Below are positions 25,805 to 34,228 of a stretch of 64,000 nucleotides of DNA, one piece after another. Made by a program: the position numbers and the translations under genes. The DNA is from CAXMMR01 sp965198995 (GTDB lineage: Bacteria; Pseudomonadota; Alphaproteobacteria; Acetobacterales; Acetobacteraceae), in the NCBI GenBank assembly GCA_965198995.1, contig CBDAQG010000002.1:2232001-2296000 (forward strand). Reading direction: 5' to 3'. The notes below the pieces were generated by a model. That model saw only the letters and a program-made list of their open reading frames with translations. It made no database searches and was not told where the DNA came from. Every line of letters starts with the position of its first letter. Position 1 is the first letter of the stretch.

Positions 25805-26875
25805 ATGAGCTACGACCACGACCTGCCGTTAGACCAAGTCCTGCGCGGCGACTGCGTCGAGATGATGCGCATGCTGCCGGCCGCCTCGGTGCACTGCATC
25901 TTCGCCGACCCGCCCTACAACCTGCAGCTTCGCGGCGAGCTGCGCCGGCCGGATGACAGCCTGGTCGACGGCGTGGACGATGCGTGGGACCAGTTCGAGG
26001 ACTTCGCCGCCTATGACCGCTTCACCCGCGACTGGCTCGCCGAGTGCCGCCGGCTGCTGCGCAAGGACGGCACGATCTGGGTGATCGGCTCCTACCACAA
26101 CATCTTCCGCATCGGCGCCATCCTGCAGGACCTCGGCTTCTGGATCCTCAACGACGTGGTCTGGCGCAAGTCGAACCCGATGCCGAACTTCCGCGGCCGG
26201 CGCTTCACCAACGCCCACGAGACGATGATCTGGGCGGCGCGCGAGCAGGGCAGCCGCTACCGCTTCAACTACCAGTCCATGAAGTCGCTGAACGACGACC
26301 TGCAGATGCGCAGCGACTGGCTGATCCCGCTCTGCACCGGCGAGGAGCGGCTGCGCAATGCGCACGGCCTCAAGCTGCACCCGACGCAGAAGCCGGAGGC
26401 GCTGCTGCACCGGGTGCTGCTCGCCTCGACGATCGCCGAGGATGTCGTGCTCGATCCGTTCCTCGGCACCGGCACCACGGCAACCGTCGCCAAGCGCCTC
26501 GGCCGGCACTTCGTCGGCATCGAGCGCCACCCGGCCTATGTCGAGGCGGCGCTCGCCCGGCTGCTGCGCGAGACCCGCCTCGCCCGCGCCGCGCTCGCGA
26601 CCGCCGCCAATCGGCGCGACCAGAAGCGGGTGCCATTCGGCAGCCTGGTGGAGCGCGGCGTGGTGCCGCCGGGCACGCGCCTGGTGGATCGTCAACGGCG
26701 CGTCGAGGCGGTGGTCGGCGCGGACGGCACGATCAGCTCGGGCAGCACCCAGGGCTCGATCCACCAGGTCGGCGCGGCGGTGCAGAACGCGCCCTCCTGC
26801 AACGGCTGGACGTTCTGGCACGTCGAACGCGCCGGCGTGCTGACCCCGCTGGACGGCTTCCGCCATGACGGCTGA
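25805..26875 (+). CDS. ccrM: Adenine-specific DNA methyltransferase CcrM (GANTC)
   Basis: Orphan cell-cycle-regulated N6-adenine methyltransferase (356 aa), beta class. Order: catalytic FADPPYNLQL near residue 33, then SAM-binding DPFLGTGTTATVAK near residue 217, then the C-terminal CcrM domain (SIHQVGAAVQNAPSCNGWTF). No restriction gene is adjacent. In Caulobacter, CcrM methylates GANTC and ties replication to transcription. Its 3' end overlaps the next gene by 11 nt. Confidence 0.95.
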   Translation: MSYDHDLPLDQVLRGDCVEMMRMLPAASVHCIFADPPYNLQLRGELRRPDDSLVDGVDDAWDQFEDFAAYDRFTRDWLAECRRLLRKDGTIWVIGSYHNIFRIGAILQDLGFWILNDVVWRKSNPMPNFRGRRFTNAHETMIWAAREQGSRYRFNYQSMKSLNDDLQMRSDWLIPLCTGEERLRNAHGLKLHPTQKPEALLHRVLLASTIAEDVVLDPFLGTGTTATVAKRLGRHFVGIERHPAYVEAALARLLRETRLARAALATAANRRDQKRVPFGSLVERGVVPPGTRLVDRQRRVEAVVGADGTISSGSTQGSIHQVGAAVQNAPSCNGWTFWHVERAGVLTPLDGFRHDG

Positions 26876-28085
26876 GACGCCGCTGGCTGCATTGCGGCCG
26901 CATTGGCGGCTGGTGCTGGCATGCTTCCTCGGCTGGTTCCTCGACGCCTTCGACCAGGTCGTGCTGCTCCTCGTGCTGCCCGAGATCGGCCGCCATTTCG
27001 GCGTCTCGCTGACCGCCATGGGGCTCGTCATCACCGCCCAGTCGGTCGGCCGCGCCGTCGGCAACACCGGCTGGGGGTGGCTCGCCGATCGTTACGGCCG
27101 CAAGCTCACCTTCATGGCGGGGGTGATCTGGTTCGCCGTGTTCTCCGGCCTGTCCGGCCTCGCCTGGAGCTACACGGCGCTGCTGGTGATCCAGCTGCTG
27201 TTCGGCATCGGCTTCGGCGGCGAGTGGACGGCCTCGGCGGCGCTGCTGATGGAGAGCGTGCCGGAGCGCAGCCGCAAGGTCGCCTCGTCGCTGATGATGG
27301 CGGGCTACGAGTTCGGCTTCTTCGCCGCCTCGGCCGTGCAGGCGGTCATGCTGCCGCGCTTCGGCTGGCGCTCGCTGTTTCTGGTCGGCATCGCGCCGGC
27401 GCTGCTGGCGATCTTCATCCGGCGCGGCATCGCCGAAAGCCCGGTCTGGCTGCGGACCCAGCAGGAGCGTGCTCAAACCCCTGCCCGCCCGCGCCCGCGC
27501 TTCCGCCTCGACCGTGCGGCCCTGCAGGCCTGCGCCTTCATGCTGGTGCTGCAATTCCAGGTGGCGGCCATCTACAGCTTCTACCCGACGCTGCTGAAGA
27601 CGACGCATGGCTGGACGCCGGGCGGCGTGTTCGCCGCCGTCGCGCTCTACTCGGCCGGCTCCATCCTGGGCAAGCTGAGCTGCGGCGCCATCGCGACCCG
27701 GATCGGCGACCGGCCAACGATCCTCGCCTGCCTCGCGATCACGATCGCCGCCATCGCGCCCTTCGTCGGCGCCGCGAGCCCAGCGGTGCTGCTCGCCAGC
27801 GCCTTCATCATCGGCGCCTCCAGCAGCGGCGTGTTCGCCCTGGTGCCGGATTACCTGTCGCTGCGCTTTCCCAATCCCACCCGCTCGTTCGGCATGGGCC
27901 TCGCCTACGCGCTGGCGGCCGGCGGCCAGGGTGTGGCCAGCTACGTCGTGCCGGCCGCCGGCGGCGGGATCGGGCTGATACGGTCGATCGAGGTGTTCGT
28001 GATCGGGAGCTCGCTGGCGGTCGGGATGATCGCCGCCTTCGTGCCGCGGCGGCTGCCTGGCCGGGACATGGAACGGACCGCTTAG
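26865..28085 (+). CDS. MFS transporter, sugar/carboxylate (SHS-like) carrier
   Basis: 406 aa, twelve membrane helices. Helix 1 reads LACFLGWFLDAFDQVVLLLV, with the conserved GWxxDAFD of SHS/AAHS-type organic acid carriers. Motif A is GWLADRYGRKLTFMAGV, and FGIGFGGEWTASAALLMES follows. Because lldP lies downstream, a monocarboxylate substrate such as lactate is plausible but not shown. It overlaps ccrM by 11 nt. Confidence 0.85.
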   Translation: MTAETPLAALRPHWRLVLACFLGWFLDAFDQVVLLLVLPEIGRHFGVSLTAMGLVITAQSVGRAVGNTGWGWLADRYGRKLTFMAGVIWFAVFSGLSGLAWSYTALLVIQLLFGIGFGGEWTASAALLMESVPERSRKVASSLMMAGYEFGFFAASAVQAVMLPRFGWRSLFLVGIAPALLAIFIRRGIAESPVWLRTQQERAQTPARPRPRFRLDRAALQACAFMLVLQFQVAAIYSFYPTLLKTTHGWTPGGVFAAVALYSAGSILGKLSCGAIATRIGDRPTILACLAITIAAIAPFVGAASPAVLLASAFIIGASSSGVFALVPDYLSLRFPNPTRSFGMGLAYALAAGGQGVASYVVPAAGGGIGLIRSIEVFVIGSSLAVGMIAAFVPRRLPGRDMERTA

Positions 28086-28290
28086 GCAAGGACGGCCAGA
28101 GGCTCTGTCCCTGGAGACACCGTCACCCGCCAGCGTGCCGTCGCACGACGGACCTGAGGCCCTAGGCCTCCACGATTGAAGGCGTTGACCACGGCACCGG
28201 CCGACCCGCGCGCCACGAATAAGAATGGATTTTAAAGGCTCCGCCTTTAATGGGGTCAGGGGGGCAAGCCCCTGGCCTTCGGCTAAGCCA
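28083..28290 (+). repeat. Dispersed composite repeat B-D-A, degenerate
   Basis: Module B (GGCCAGAGGCTCTGTCCCTGG, one CACCCGCCAGCGTG unit, GGCCCTAGGCC), a decayed D stretch (about 28175-28218) and module A (GGATTTTAAAGGCTCCGCC, TTTAATGGGGTCAGGGGGGC). It lies between the MFS carrier and lldP; the lldP ribosome binding site begins right after it. Confidence 0.82.
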
Positions 28291-28306
28291 TCAAGGGGAG
28301 ACGTCG

Positions 28307-29920
28307 TTGTTCCATCAGCTCTTGACGCCGGTCGCCGGCAGTCTGCTGCTTTCCTTTCTGGTCGCCGCGCTGCCCGTCATCACGGTGCTCGTCTGCCTCG
28401 GCGTGGTGCGGCTGACCGCCTGGAAGGCCTCACTGGCCGGGCTTCTGGTTGGGCTCGTGATCGCGGTCGCGGTCTGGCGCATGCCGCTCGGCCTCGCGCT
28501 TGACGCCACCGCCGCCGGCGCCGTGTTCGCGCTGTGGCCGGTGATGTGGATCGTCGTCAACGCGCTGCTGCTCTACAACATCGCGGTCAGCTCGGGCCGC
28601 TTCGACGCCTTCCGCGACTGGATCACCGACCACCTGCCGAATGACCGCCGCATCGTGCTGGTGGTGATCGGCTTCTGCTTCGGCGCGCTGCTGGAAGGCG
28701 TCTCCGGCTTCGGCACGCCGATCGCCATCACCTCGGCGCTGCTGATCCTGGTCGGCTATCCGGCGATCGAGGCGCTGACCTTCACGCTGATCTTCAACAC
28801 CGCGCCGGTCGCCTTCGGCGCGCTCGGCGTCCCCGTCACCGTGCTGGGCGTGGTCACCGGGCTGAAGGACACCACGCTCGCCGCGATGATCGGCCGGCAA
28901 CTGCCGTTCTTCGCCCTGATCCTGCCGTTCTACGTCATCGGCCTCTATGGCGGCCGGCGCTCGATCGCCGCACTCTGGCCGGTGCTGCTGGTCGCCGGCG
29001 GCAGCTTCGCGACCGCGCAGTTCCTCGGCTCGAACTATCTCGGCTACCAGCTGACCGACGTGCTGGCCTCGCTCGGCTCGCTGCTGGTGACGATCGGCTT
29101 CCTGCAGGTCTGGCGCCCCACCCCCGATCCCGAATTCGCCATTCGCGACGCCGGAGCGCTGCACCAGAGCGCCATGCACAACGGCGGGCGGGTTCCCGGC
29201 TGGCAGGGCTGGATGCCCTGGGTGATCGTCTCGGCGGTCGTGATCATCTGGGTGCATTTCGGCATCAACCTGCTCGGCGACACCAAGCTGCCCTGGCCCC
29301 GCCTCGACCACGCCGTCTTCATCACCCTCTACAACAAGCCCTATGGCGCCATCTGGGATTTCCAGCCGCTGGCGTCGGGCACCGCGATCCTGGTCGCCGC
29401 GATCATCACCGCCGCCGCCGTCGGCTGCTCGCCGGGCGCCTTCCTGGCCGCCGCCGTCACCACCTGGCGTCAGGCCAGGCTCGCCATCCTCACCGTCGCG
29501 CTGATCATCGGTCTGGCCTACCTGATGAACTATTCGGGCCTGACCTACACGCTCGGCCTCGGCGTCGCCTCCGCCGGCATCGCCTTTCCGGTGCTCTCCG
29601 CCTTCCTCGGCTGGATCGCGGTGTTCCTCTCCGGCAGCGACACCTCGGGCAATGCGCTGTTCGGCAACCTGCAGGTGGTTGCCGCCCACCAGCTCGGCCT
29701 CAACCCGGTGCTGATCGCCGCCACCAACTCGTCGGGCGGCGTGATGGGCAAGATGATCTCGCCGCAGGACATCGCGACCGGCGTCGCGGTGACGTCGCTC
29801 AAGGGCCAGGAAGGCACGGTGCTCGCCCGCACGTTCGTGCACAGCGTCATCCTGACGCTGCTGCTCGGGGTGCTGGTGGTGATCCAGCAATACGTGCTGC
29901 CGGGAATGATCCCGAAGTGA
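28307..29920 (+). CDS. lldP: L-lactate permease
   Basis: Inner-membrane lactate/glycolate:H+ symporter (537 aa, about 13-14 membrane helices). Signatures: LLEGVSGFGTPIAITSALL, FNTAPVAFGALGVPV, FLSGSDTSGNALFGNLQ and TNSSGGVMGKMISPQ. The start is TTG 28307 because AAGGGGAG lies 7 nt upstream (28293-28300); the frame is open to 28250, but that part is repeat sequence. No lldD gene is in the window. Confidence 0.95.
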   Translation: MFHQLLTPVAGSLLLSFLVAALPVITVLVCLGVVRLTAWKASLAGLLVGLVIAVAVWRMPLGLALDATAAGAVFALWPVMWIVVNALLLYNIAVSSGRFDAFRDWITDHLPNDRRIVLVVIGFCFGALLEGVSGFGTPIAITSALLILVGYPAIEALTFTLIFNTAPVAFGALGVPVTVLGVVTGLKDTTLAAMIGRQLPFFALILPFYVIGLYGGRRSIAALWPVLLVAGGSFATAQFLGSNYLGYQLTDVLASLGSLLVTIGFLQVWRPTPDPEFAIRDAGALHQSAMHNGGRVPGWQGWMPWVIVSAVVIIWVHFGINLLGDTKLPWPRLDHAVFITLYNKPYGAIWDFQPLASGTAILVAAIITAAAVGCSPGAFLAAAVTTWRQARLAILTVALIIGLAYLMNYSGLTYTLGLGVASAGIAFPVLSAFLGWIAVFLSGSDTSGNALFGNLQVVAAHQLGLNPVLIAATNSSGGVMGKMISPQDIATGVAVTSLKGQEGTVLARTFVHSVILTLLLGVLVVIQQYVLPGMIPK

Positions 29921-30125
29921 AGGCAAGGCCAGGGCTCTGCCCTGGACCCGCTGGGGCCCGCGGCCCCAGACCCCATTCGATCAAAGTTCAGGCTCAGTCT
30001 TCCTTACTCGGCGAAGCCATTCATGCCTGCCTGCTACGACACCGCGCTGGCCCGCAGAAAAATGACAAAAAATGGATTTCAAAGGCTCCGCCTTTGATGG
30101 GGTCAAGGGGCAAAGCCCCTTGCCT
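29919..30125 (+). repeat. Dispersed composite repeat B-D-A
   Basis: A near-canonical copy: B (AAGGCCAGGGCTCTGCCCTG, GACCCGCTGGGGCC, CGC, GGCCCCAGACCCC), D (ACTCGGCGAAGCCATTCATG), A (GGATTTCAAAGGCTCCGCC, GGGGTCAAGGGGCAAAGCCC, CTTGCCTTT). It sits between convergent lldP and panB and ends at the panB stop. Confidence 0.9.
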
Positions 30126-30947
30126 TTACTTCCTCGCCTTGAAGACGTGCTCCTCGCCGGGGAACGTGCCCGCGCGCACCTCCTCGGCATAGGCCGCCGC
30201 CGCCGCCTTGATCGTGCCGCGCACGTCGGCGTAGCGCTTGACGAAGCGCGGCGTGAAGTCGCCGAACAGCCCGAACATGTCGTCGCTGACCAGCACCTGG
30301 CCGTCGCAGGCGGCCGAGGCGCCGATGCCGATGGTCGGCGCCGCAATCGCCCGTGTGATCGCGGCCGCCACCGGCTCGACCGTGCCCTCGACCACCACCG
30401 CGAACGCGCCGGCCTCGCTCACCGCGGCGGCGTCCGCCATCACCCGCGCCGCCTCGTCCTCGCTGCGGCCGGTGGCGCGGAAGCCGCCGGCGACGTTCAC
30501 CTGCTGCGGCATCAATCCGACATGGGCGCAGACCGGCACCCCACGCGCGGCCAGGAAGGCGATGGTCGGCGCCATCTCCCGCCCGCCCTCAAGCTTGACC
30601 GCCGAGGCGCCGGTTTCGGCCAGCACCCGCGCGGCGTTGCGAAACGCCTGCTCGGGGCTCTCCTGATAGCTGCCGAACGGCATGTCGACGACGATGCAGG
30701 CATGGCTCGAGCCGCGCACCACCGCCCGCCCGTGCGCGATCATCATCTCCAGCGTGACCGCGAGCGTGCTGTCCATGCCGTAGGTCACCATGCCGAGTGA
30801 ATCGCCCACCAGCATGGCGTCGCACGACGCGTCCAGCACCTGAGCGACCGGGGTGGTGTAGGCGGTGAGCCACACCTGTTTGGCCTGCCCCTTCATCGCC
30901 CTGAGCGCCGGCACTCCGACGCGGTTGGATCTCACCGGCGCGCTCAT
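30126..30947 (-). CDS. panB: 3-methyl-2-oxobutanoate hydroxymethyltransferase
   Basis: First committed step of pantothenate synthesis: ketopantoate from 2-oxoisovalerate and methylene-THF (273 aa). Metal and substrate residues lie in AMLVGDSLGMVTYGMDSTL, VVDMPFGSYQ, VKLEGG and HVGLMPQQVNVAGGFR; TIGIGASAACDGQVLVSDD is diagnostic. panC and panD are not adjacent. Confidence 0.95.
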   Translation of the reverse strand: MSAPVRSNRVGVPALRAMKGQAKQVWLTAYTTPVAQVLDASCDAMLVGDSLGMVTYGMDSTLAVTLEMMIAHGRAVVRGSSHACIVVDMPFGSYQESPEQAFRNAARVLAETGASAVKLEGGREMAPTIAFLAARGVPVCAHVGLMPQQVNVAGGFRATGRSEDEAARVMADAAAVSEAGAFAVVVEGTVEPVAAAITRAIAAPTIGIGASAACDGQVLVSDDMFGLFGDFTPRFVKRYADVRGTIKAAAAAYAEEVRAGTFPGEEHVFKARK

Positions 30948-30962
30948 CCGTGTTCCCCTACA

Positions 30963-31014
30963 GCAATATCAGCCTGGCTGTGTTCGCGTAGCGATCTTAG
31001 GCTGATGAAATTGC
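30963..31014. promoter_or_regulatory. Inverted repeat upstream of panB
   Basis: ATCAGCCT at 30968-30975 and AGGCTGAT at 30999-31006 form a perfect 8-bp dyad with a 23-nt spacer, extended by GCAAT/ATTGC flanks at 30963-30967 and 31010-31014. It lies just upstream of panB (minus) and downstream of purD. It could be an operator or a weak hairpin; no known factor site is recognised. Confidence 0.4.
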
Positions 31015-31021
31015 TCGCCAA

Positions 31022-31061
31022 AAACAATCAGCGCGGTTCCACCCCGGGTGGAACCGCGCTA
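31022..31061 (-). terminator. Strong intrinsic terminator of purD
   Basis: On the minus strand, a perfect 14-bp stem (GCGCGGTTCCACCC paired with GGGTGGAACCGCGC) with a tiny loop is followed by TGATTGTTTTT. The stem starts within the purD stop codon, so no 3' UTR separates gene and hairpin. Confidence 0.85.
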
Positions 31062-32306
31062 GCTGCGCGCGAGTGATCGCAGCCCGATGTCGCGCCGGTA
31101 ATAGCCCTCCGGCCAATGCAGCGCCGCAACCCCGGCATAGGCGGCATCCCGCGCCGAGCCCAGGTCGGGCCCGGTCGCGCACACCGTCAGCACGCGGCCA
31201 CCGGCGGCGACCAGCCGGCCGTCGACCAGCGCCGTGCCGGCGTGGAACACGGCCACGTCCGGCAGCGCGGCCGCGCGCGCGAGGCCGTCGATAAACGAGC
31301 CGGTCTCGGGAGCGCCGGGATAGCCGGGGGCGGCGAGCACGACGGCGACGGAGGCGATGTCGGTCCAGCGCAGGTCGACATGGGCGAGTTCGCCCTCGCA
31401 GGCGGCGACCAGGGCCGGCAACAGGTCCGAGCGCAGCCGCGCGAGCAGCGCCTGGCACTCCGGGTCGCCGAACCGGACGTTGAACTCGATCAGCCGCGGC
31501 CCCTCCGCGGTCAGCATCAGGCCGGCGAACAGGATGCCGCGGAACGGCGTGCCGCGCCGGACCATCTCCGCCAGCGCCGGCCTGACGATGCCGGCCAGGC
31601 ACGCCTCCTGCAGCTCGGCGCCGAAGCCGGCCGGCGGGCACACGGCGCCCATGCCGCCGGTGTTCGGCCCGGTGTCGGCTTCGCCGAGCCGCTTATGGTC
31701 CTGCGCGGCGCCGAGCAGCAGCGCATCGGCGCCGTCGCAGAGCGCGAACAGCGACACCTCGTCGCCCTGCAGGCACTCCTCGATCACCAGCGGCAGGCCG
31801 TGCGCCAGCACCGCCGCCTCGGCCTCGGCAAGGGTCGCCGCCACCGTCACCCCCTTGCCGGCGGCCAGCCCGTCCGCCTTGACCACGATCGGGGCGCCGC
31901 GGCGGCGCACGAAGTCGAGCGCCGCGTCGGTCTGCTCGAACCGCTCCCAGCGCGCCATCGGAATGCCGGCGGCGGCCGCGACCTCGTGGGCGAAGGCCTT
32001 GGAGGTCTCCAGCATCGCCGCCGCCTGGGTCGGGCCGCAGCAATCGATGTCCGCCCGAGCGCAGGCATCGGCCAACCCGGCAGCGAGCGACGCTTCGGGG
32101 CCGGGCAACACCAGGTCGACCGCATTGAGGGCGGCGAACGAGACCAGCCCGGCCACGTCGTCGACAGCGATCGGCACGTTGCGCGCGAGTGTCGCGGTGC
32201 CGGGATTGCCGGGGGCGACGAACAGCATGTCGAGCAGTGGGCTCGCGACCAGGGCGACCGCGAGGGCGTGCTCGCGGCCTCCGGAGCCGACCAGCAGAAC
32301 GCGCAT
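31059..32306 (-). CDS. purD: Phosphoribosylamine-glycine ligase
   Basis: GAR synthetase of de novo purine synthesis (415 aa), an ATP-grasp enzyme. N-terminal MRVLLVGSGGREHALA, ATP-binding IVVKADGLAAGKGVTVA, family signature GPNTGGMGAV, and metal-binding LIEFNVRFGDPECQ. Stop codon overlaps a terminator hairpin. It is divergent from xseA, with an AT-rich repeat in the shared promoter region. Confidence 0.96.
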   Translation of the reverse strand: MRVLLVGSGGREHALAVALVASPLLDMLFVAPGNPGTATLARNVPIAVDDVAGLVSFAALNAVDLVLPGPEASLAAGLADACARADIDCCGPTQAAAMLETSKAFAHEVAAAAGIPMARWERFEQTDAALDFVRRRGAPIVVKADGLAAGKGVTVAATLAEAEAAVLAHGLPLVIEECLQGDEVSLFALCDGADALLLGAAQDHKRLGEADTGPNTGGMGAVCPPAGFGAELQEACLAGIVRPALAEMVRRGTPFRGILFAGLMLTAEGPRLIEFNVRFGDPECQALLARLRSDLLPALVAACEGELAHVDLRWTDIASVAVVLAAPGYPGAPETGSFIDGLARAAALPDVAVFHAGTALVDGRLVAAGGRVLTVCATGPDLGSARDAAYAGVAALHWPEGYYRRDIGLRSLARS

Positions 32307-32315
32307 GTGACCTCC

Positions 32316-32458
32316 CAGGAAGGGGTTCTTTTTTGAAAAAAAGAACCAAAAAACTTTTATCCATTAAGGTTTAGGACGGAGCTCCGGCGACGTCGACCGC
32401 GCCAGCGCCCACAGAAGTTTTTTGCTTCTTTTTTTCAAAAAAGAAGCGTTTGCCTTCC
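32316..32458 (+). repeat. AT-rich double-hairpin element, copy 3
   Basis: GGTTCTTTTTTGAAAAAAAG + AACC, CAAAAAACTTTTATCC, about 50 nt of GC-rich variable centre, AAGTTTTTTGCTTC, then the right hairpin TTCTTTTTTTCAAAAAAGAA and a CTTGCCTTCC-like tail (TTTGCCTTCC here). It lies between the divergent starts of purD and xseA, so it cannot be just a terminator. Confidence 0.93.
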
Positions 32459-32476
32459 TTACTATATTGGCCCCGC

Positions 32477-34102
32477 ATGGACACGCCGCAGACCAACGTC
32501 CCCGAATACACCGTCTCCGAGATCTCCGGCGCCGTGAAGCGCACGCTGGAGAGCGCGTTCGGCCGCGTGCGGGTGCGCGGCGAGATCACCGAGCTGAAGC
32601 GCTACGCCTCCGGCCACACCTATCTCTGCCTCAAGGACGAGGGCGGCAAGATGCGCGCCATTGTCTGGAAGTCCGGCTACGGCCGGCTCGGGCTCAAGCC
32701 GGAGAACGGCCTTGAGGTGATCGCCACCGGCCGCATCTCCGCCTATGGCGACCGCTCCGAATACCAACTGCTGATCGACCGGCTCGAATATGCCGGCATC
32801 GGCGCGATGCTGGCGCGCATCGAGGCGCTGCGACTCGCGCTCGGGGCTGAAGGCCTGTTCGCGCCCGAGCGCAAGCGCCCGCTGCCGCTGCTGCCGGAGG
32901 TGGTCGGCGTCGTCACCTCGCCGCAGGGCGCGGTGCTGCACGACATCCGCACCACGATCGCCCGACGCTGCCCGCGCCGCATCGTCCTATGGCCGGTGCC
33001 GGTGCAGGGCGAGGGCGCCGCCGCCCGCATCGCCGCCGCCATCCGCGGCTTCTCGGCCCTGCCGGCCGGCGGCGCGACCCCGCGCCCGGACGTGCTGATC
33101 GTCGCCCGCGGCGGCGGCTCGCTCGAGGACCTGATGGCGTTCAACGACGAGGCGGTGGTGCGCGCCGCCGCCGCCTCCGCGATTCCGCTGATCTCCGCCG
33201 TCGGCCATGAGACGGACACCACGCTGATCGACTTCGCCTCCGACCGGCGCGCGCCGACCCCGACGGCGGCCGCCGAGCTCGCCGTGCCCTCCCGCATCGC
33301 CCTCACCGCGACGCTCGTGCAGCAGCAGGCCCGCCTCGTCTCCGCCCTGCACCGCGCGATCCAGACGCGCCGCCTCCGGCTGGGCCAGGCGAGCGCGCGC
33401 CTGCCCGACCTGCCCGCCATGGTCGGCCATGCCCGCCAGCGCCTCGACGACCGGGCGCATCGGCTCGAGCTGGCCCTGCCGCACCTGCTCGCCCATCGCC
33501 ACAACGCGCTGGCCCGGCTCAGCCACCGCCTGCCCAACCTGCCTGCGCTCGTCATCACCGCGCGTCACCGCCTCGATGACCGCAGCCACCGCCTCGTTCT
33601 CGCCTTGCCGCCTCTGATCGAGCGCCGCCGCAACGCGCTCGCCCGCGCCGCCCGCGGCCTGCCCGATCCGGTCGCAATCCTGCGCGCCGCCGAGCTCGCC
33701 TTGGCCGAGCGCAGCCGCCGGCTCGACCGGGCGCCGGCGCGCCTGCTGGAGGCCCGCCGCGCCGCGCTGGCGCTGCAATCAGCCCATCTGCGCGCCGCCC
33801 TCCGCCACGTCCTGCAGGACCGCCAGCATGCCGCCGGCCGCCTGCTACCCCGCCTCAACCCGGCGCCGCTACAGGCGATGCTGCGCGAGCGCCGCGCCCG
33901 GCTCGACGGCCTGGCGGCGCGGCTCGACTCCGTCTCGCACAAGGCCGTGTTGGCGCGCGGCTATGCGCTGGTGCAGGATCCCGCCGGTCACACCCTGACC
34001 AGCGCCAGGATCAAACCCGGCGCCAAGCTGGTGATCCATTTCGCCGACGGCACGACCGACGCGACTGTGGATCGCGGGCGGCAGGGGTCGTTGCCGCTTT
34101 GA
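32477..34102 (+). CDS. xseA: Exodeoxyribonuclease VII large subunit
   Basis: Single-strand exonuclease large subunit (541 aa). OB-fold N-terminus (YTVSEISGAVKRTLESAFGR, VRGEITELKRYASGHTYLCL); catalytic core VVTSPQGAVLHDI, ARGGGSLEDLMAFNDE and SAVGHETDTTLIDFASDRRA. The C-terminal coiled coil holds about three 43-residue repeats (LPDLPAM, LPNLPAL and LPDPVAI starts). ATG 32477 is preferred over an upstream ATG at 32450 in the repeat tail. xseB is not adjacent. Confidence 0.94.
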   Translation: MDTPQTNVPEYTVSEISGAVKRTLESAFGRVRVRGEITELKRYASGHTYLCLKDEGGKMRAIVWKSGYGRLGLKPENGLEVIATGRISAYGDRSEYQLLIDRLEYAGIGAMLARIEALRLALGAEGLFAPERKRPLPLLPEVVGVVTSPQGAVLHDIRTTIARRCPRRIVLWPVPVQGEGAAARIAAAIRGFSALPAGGATPRPDVLIVARGGGSLEDLMAFNDEAVVRAAAASAIPLISAVGHETDTTLIDFASDRRAPTPTAAAELAVPSRIALTATLVQQQARLVSALHRAIQTRRLRLGQASARLPDLPAMVGHARQRLDDRAHRLELALPHLLAHRHNALARLSHRLPNLPALVITARHRLDDRSHRLVLALPPLIERRRNALARAARGLPDPVAILRAAELALAERSRRLDRAPARLLEARRAALALQSAHLRAALRHVLQDRQHAAGRLLPRLNPAPLQAMLRERRARLDGLAARLDSVSHKAVLARGYALVQDPAGHTLTSARIKPGAKLVIHFADGTTDATVDRGRQGSLPL

Positions 34103-34227
34103 AGGAAGCGGTTCTTTTTTGAAAAAAAGAACCAAAAAACTTTTGTCCGTCAGGGCACCAAGCGTCGCCAAAGACGCCCCAACGAGCAAAAGTTTTTTGC
34201 TTCTTTTTTTCAAAAAAGAAGCTCTTC
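34100..34227 (+). repeat. AT-rich double-hairpin element, copy 4
   Basis: Same arms as copies 2 and 3 (GGTTCTTTTTTGAAAAAAAG, AAAAAACTTTTGTCCG, AAAAGTTTTTTGCTTC, TTTTTTTCAAAAAAGAAGC) around a 33-nt centre. It starts at the xseA stop and ends at the stop of the convergent hydrolase gene. Confidence 0.93.
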
Positions 34228-34228
34228 T

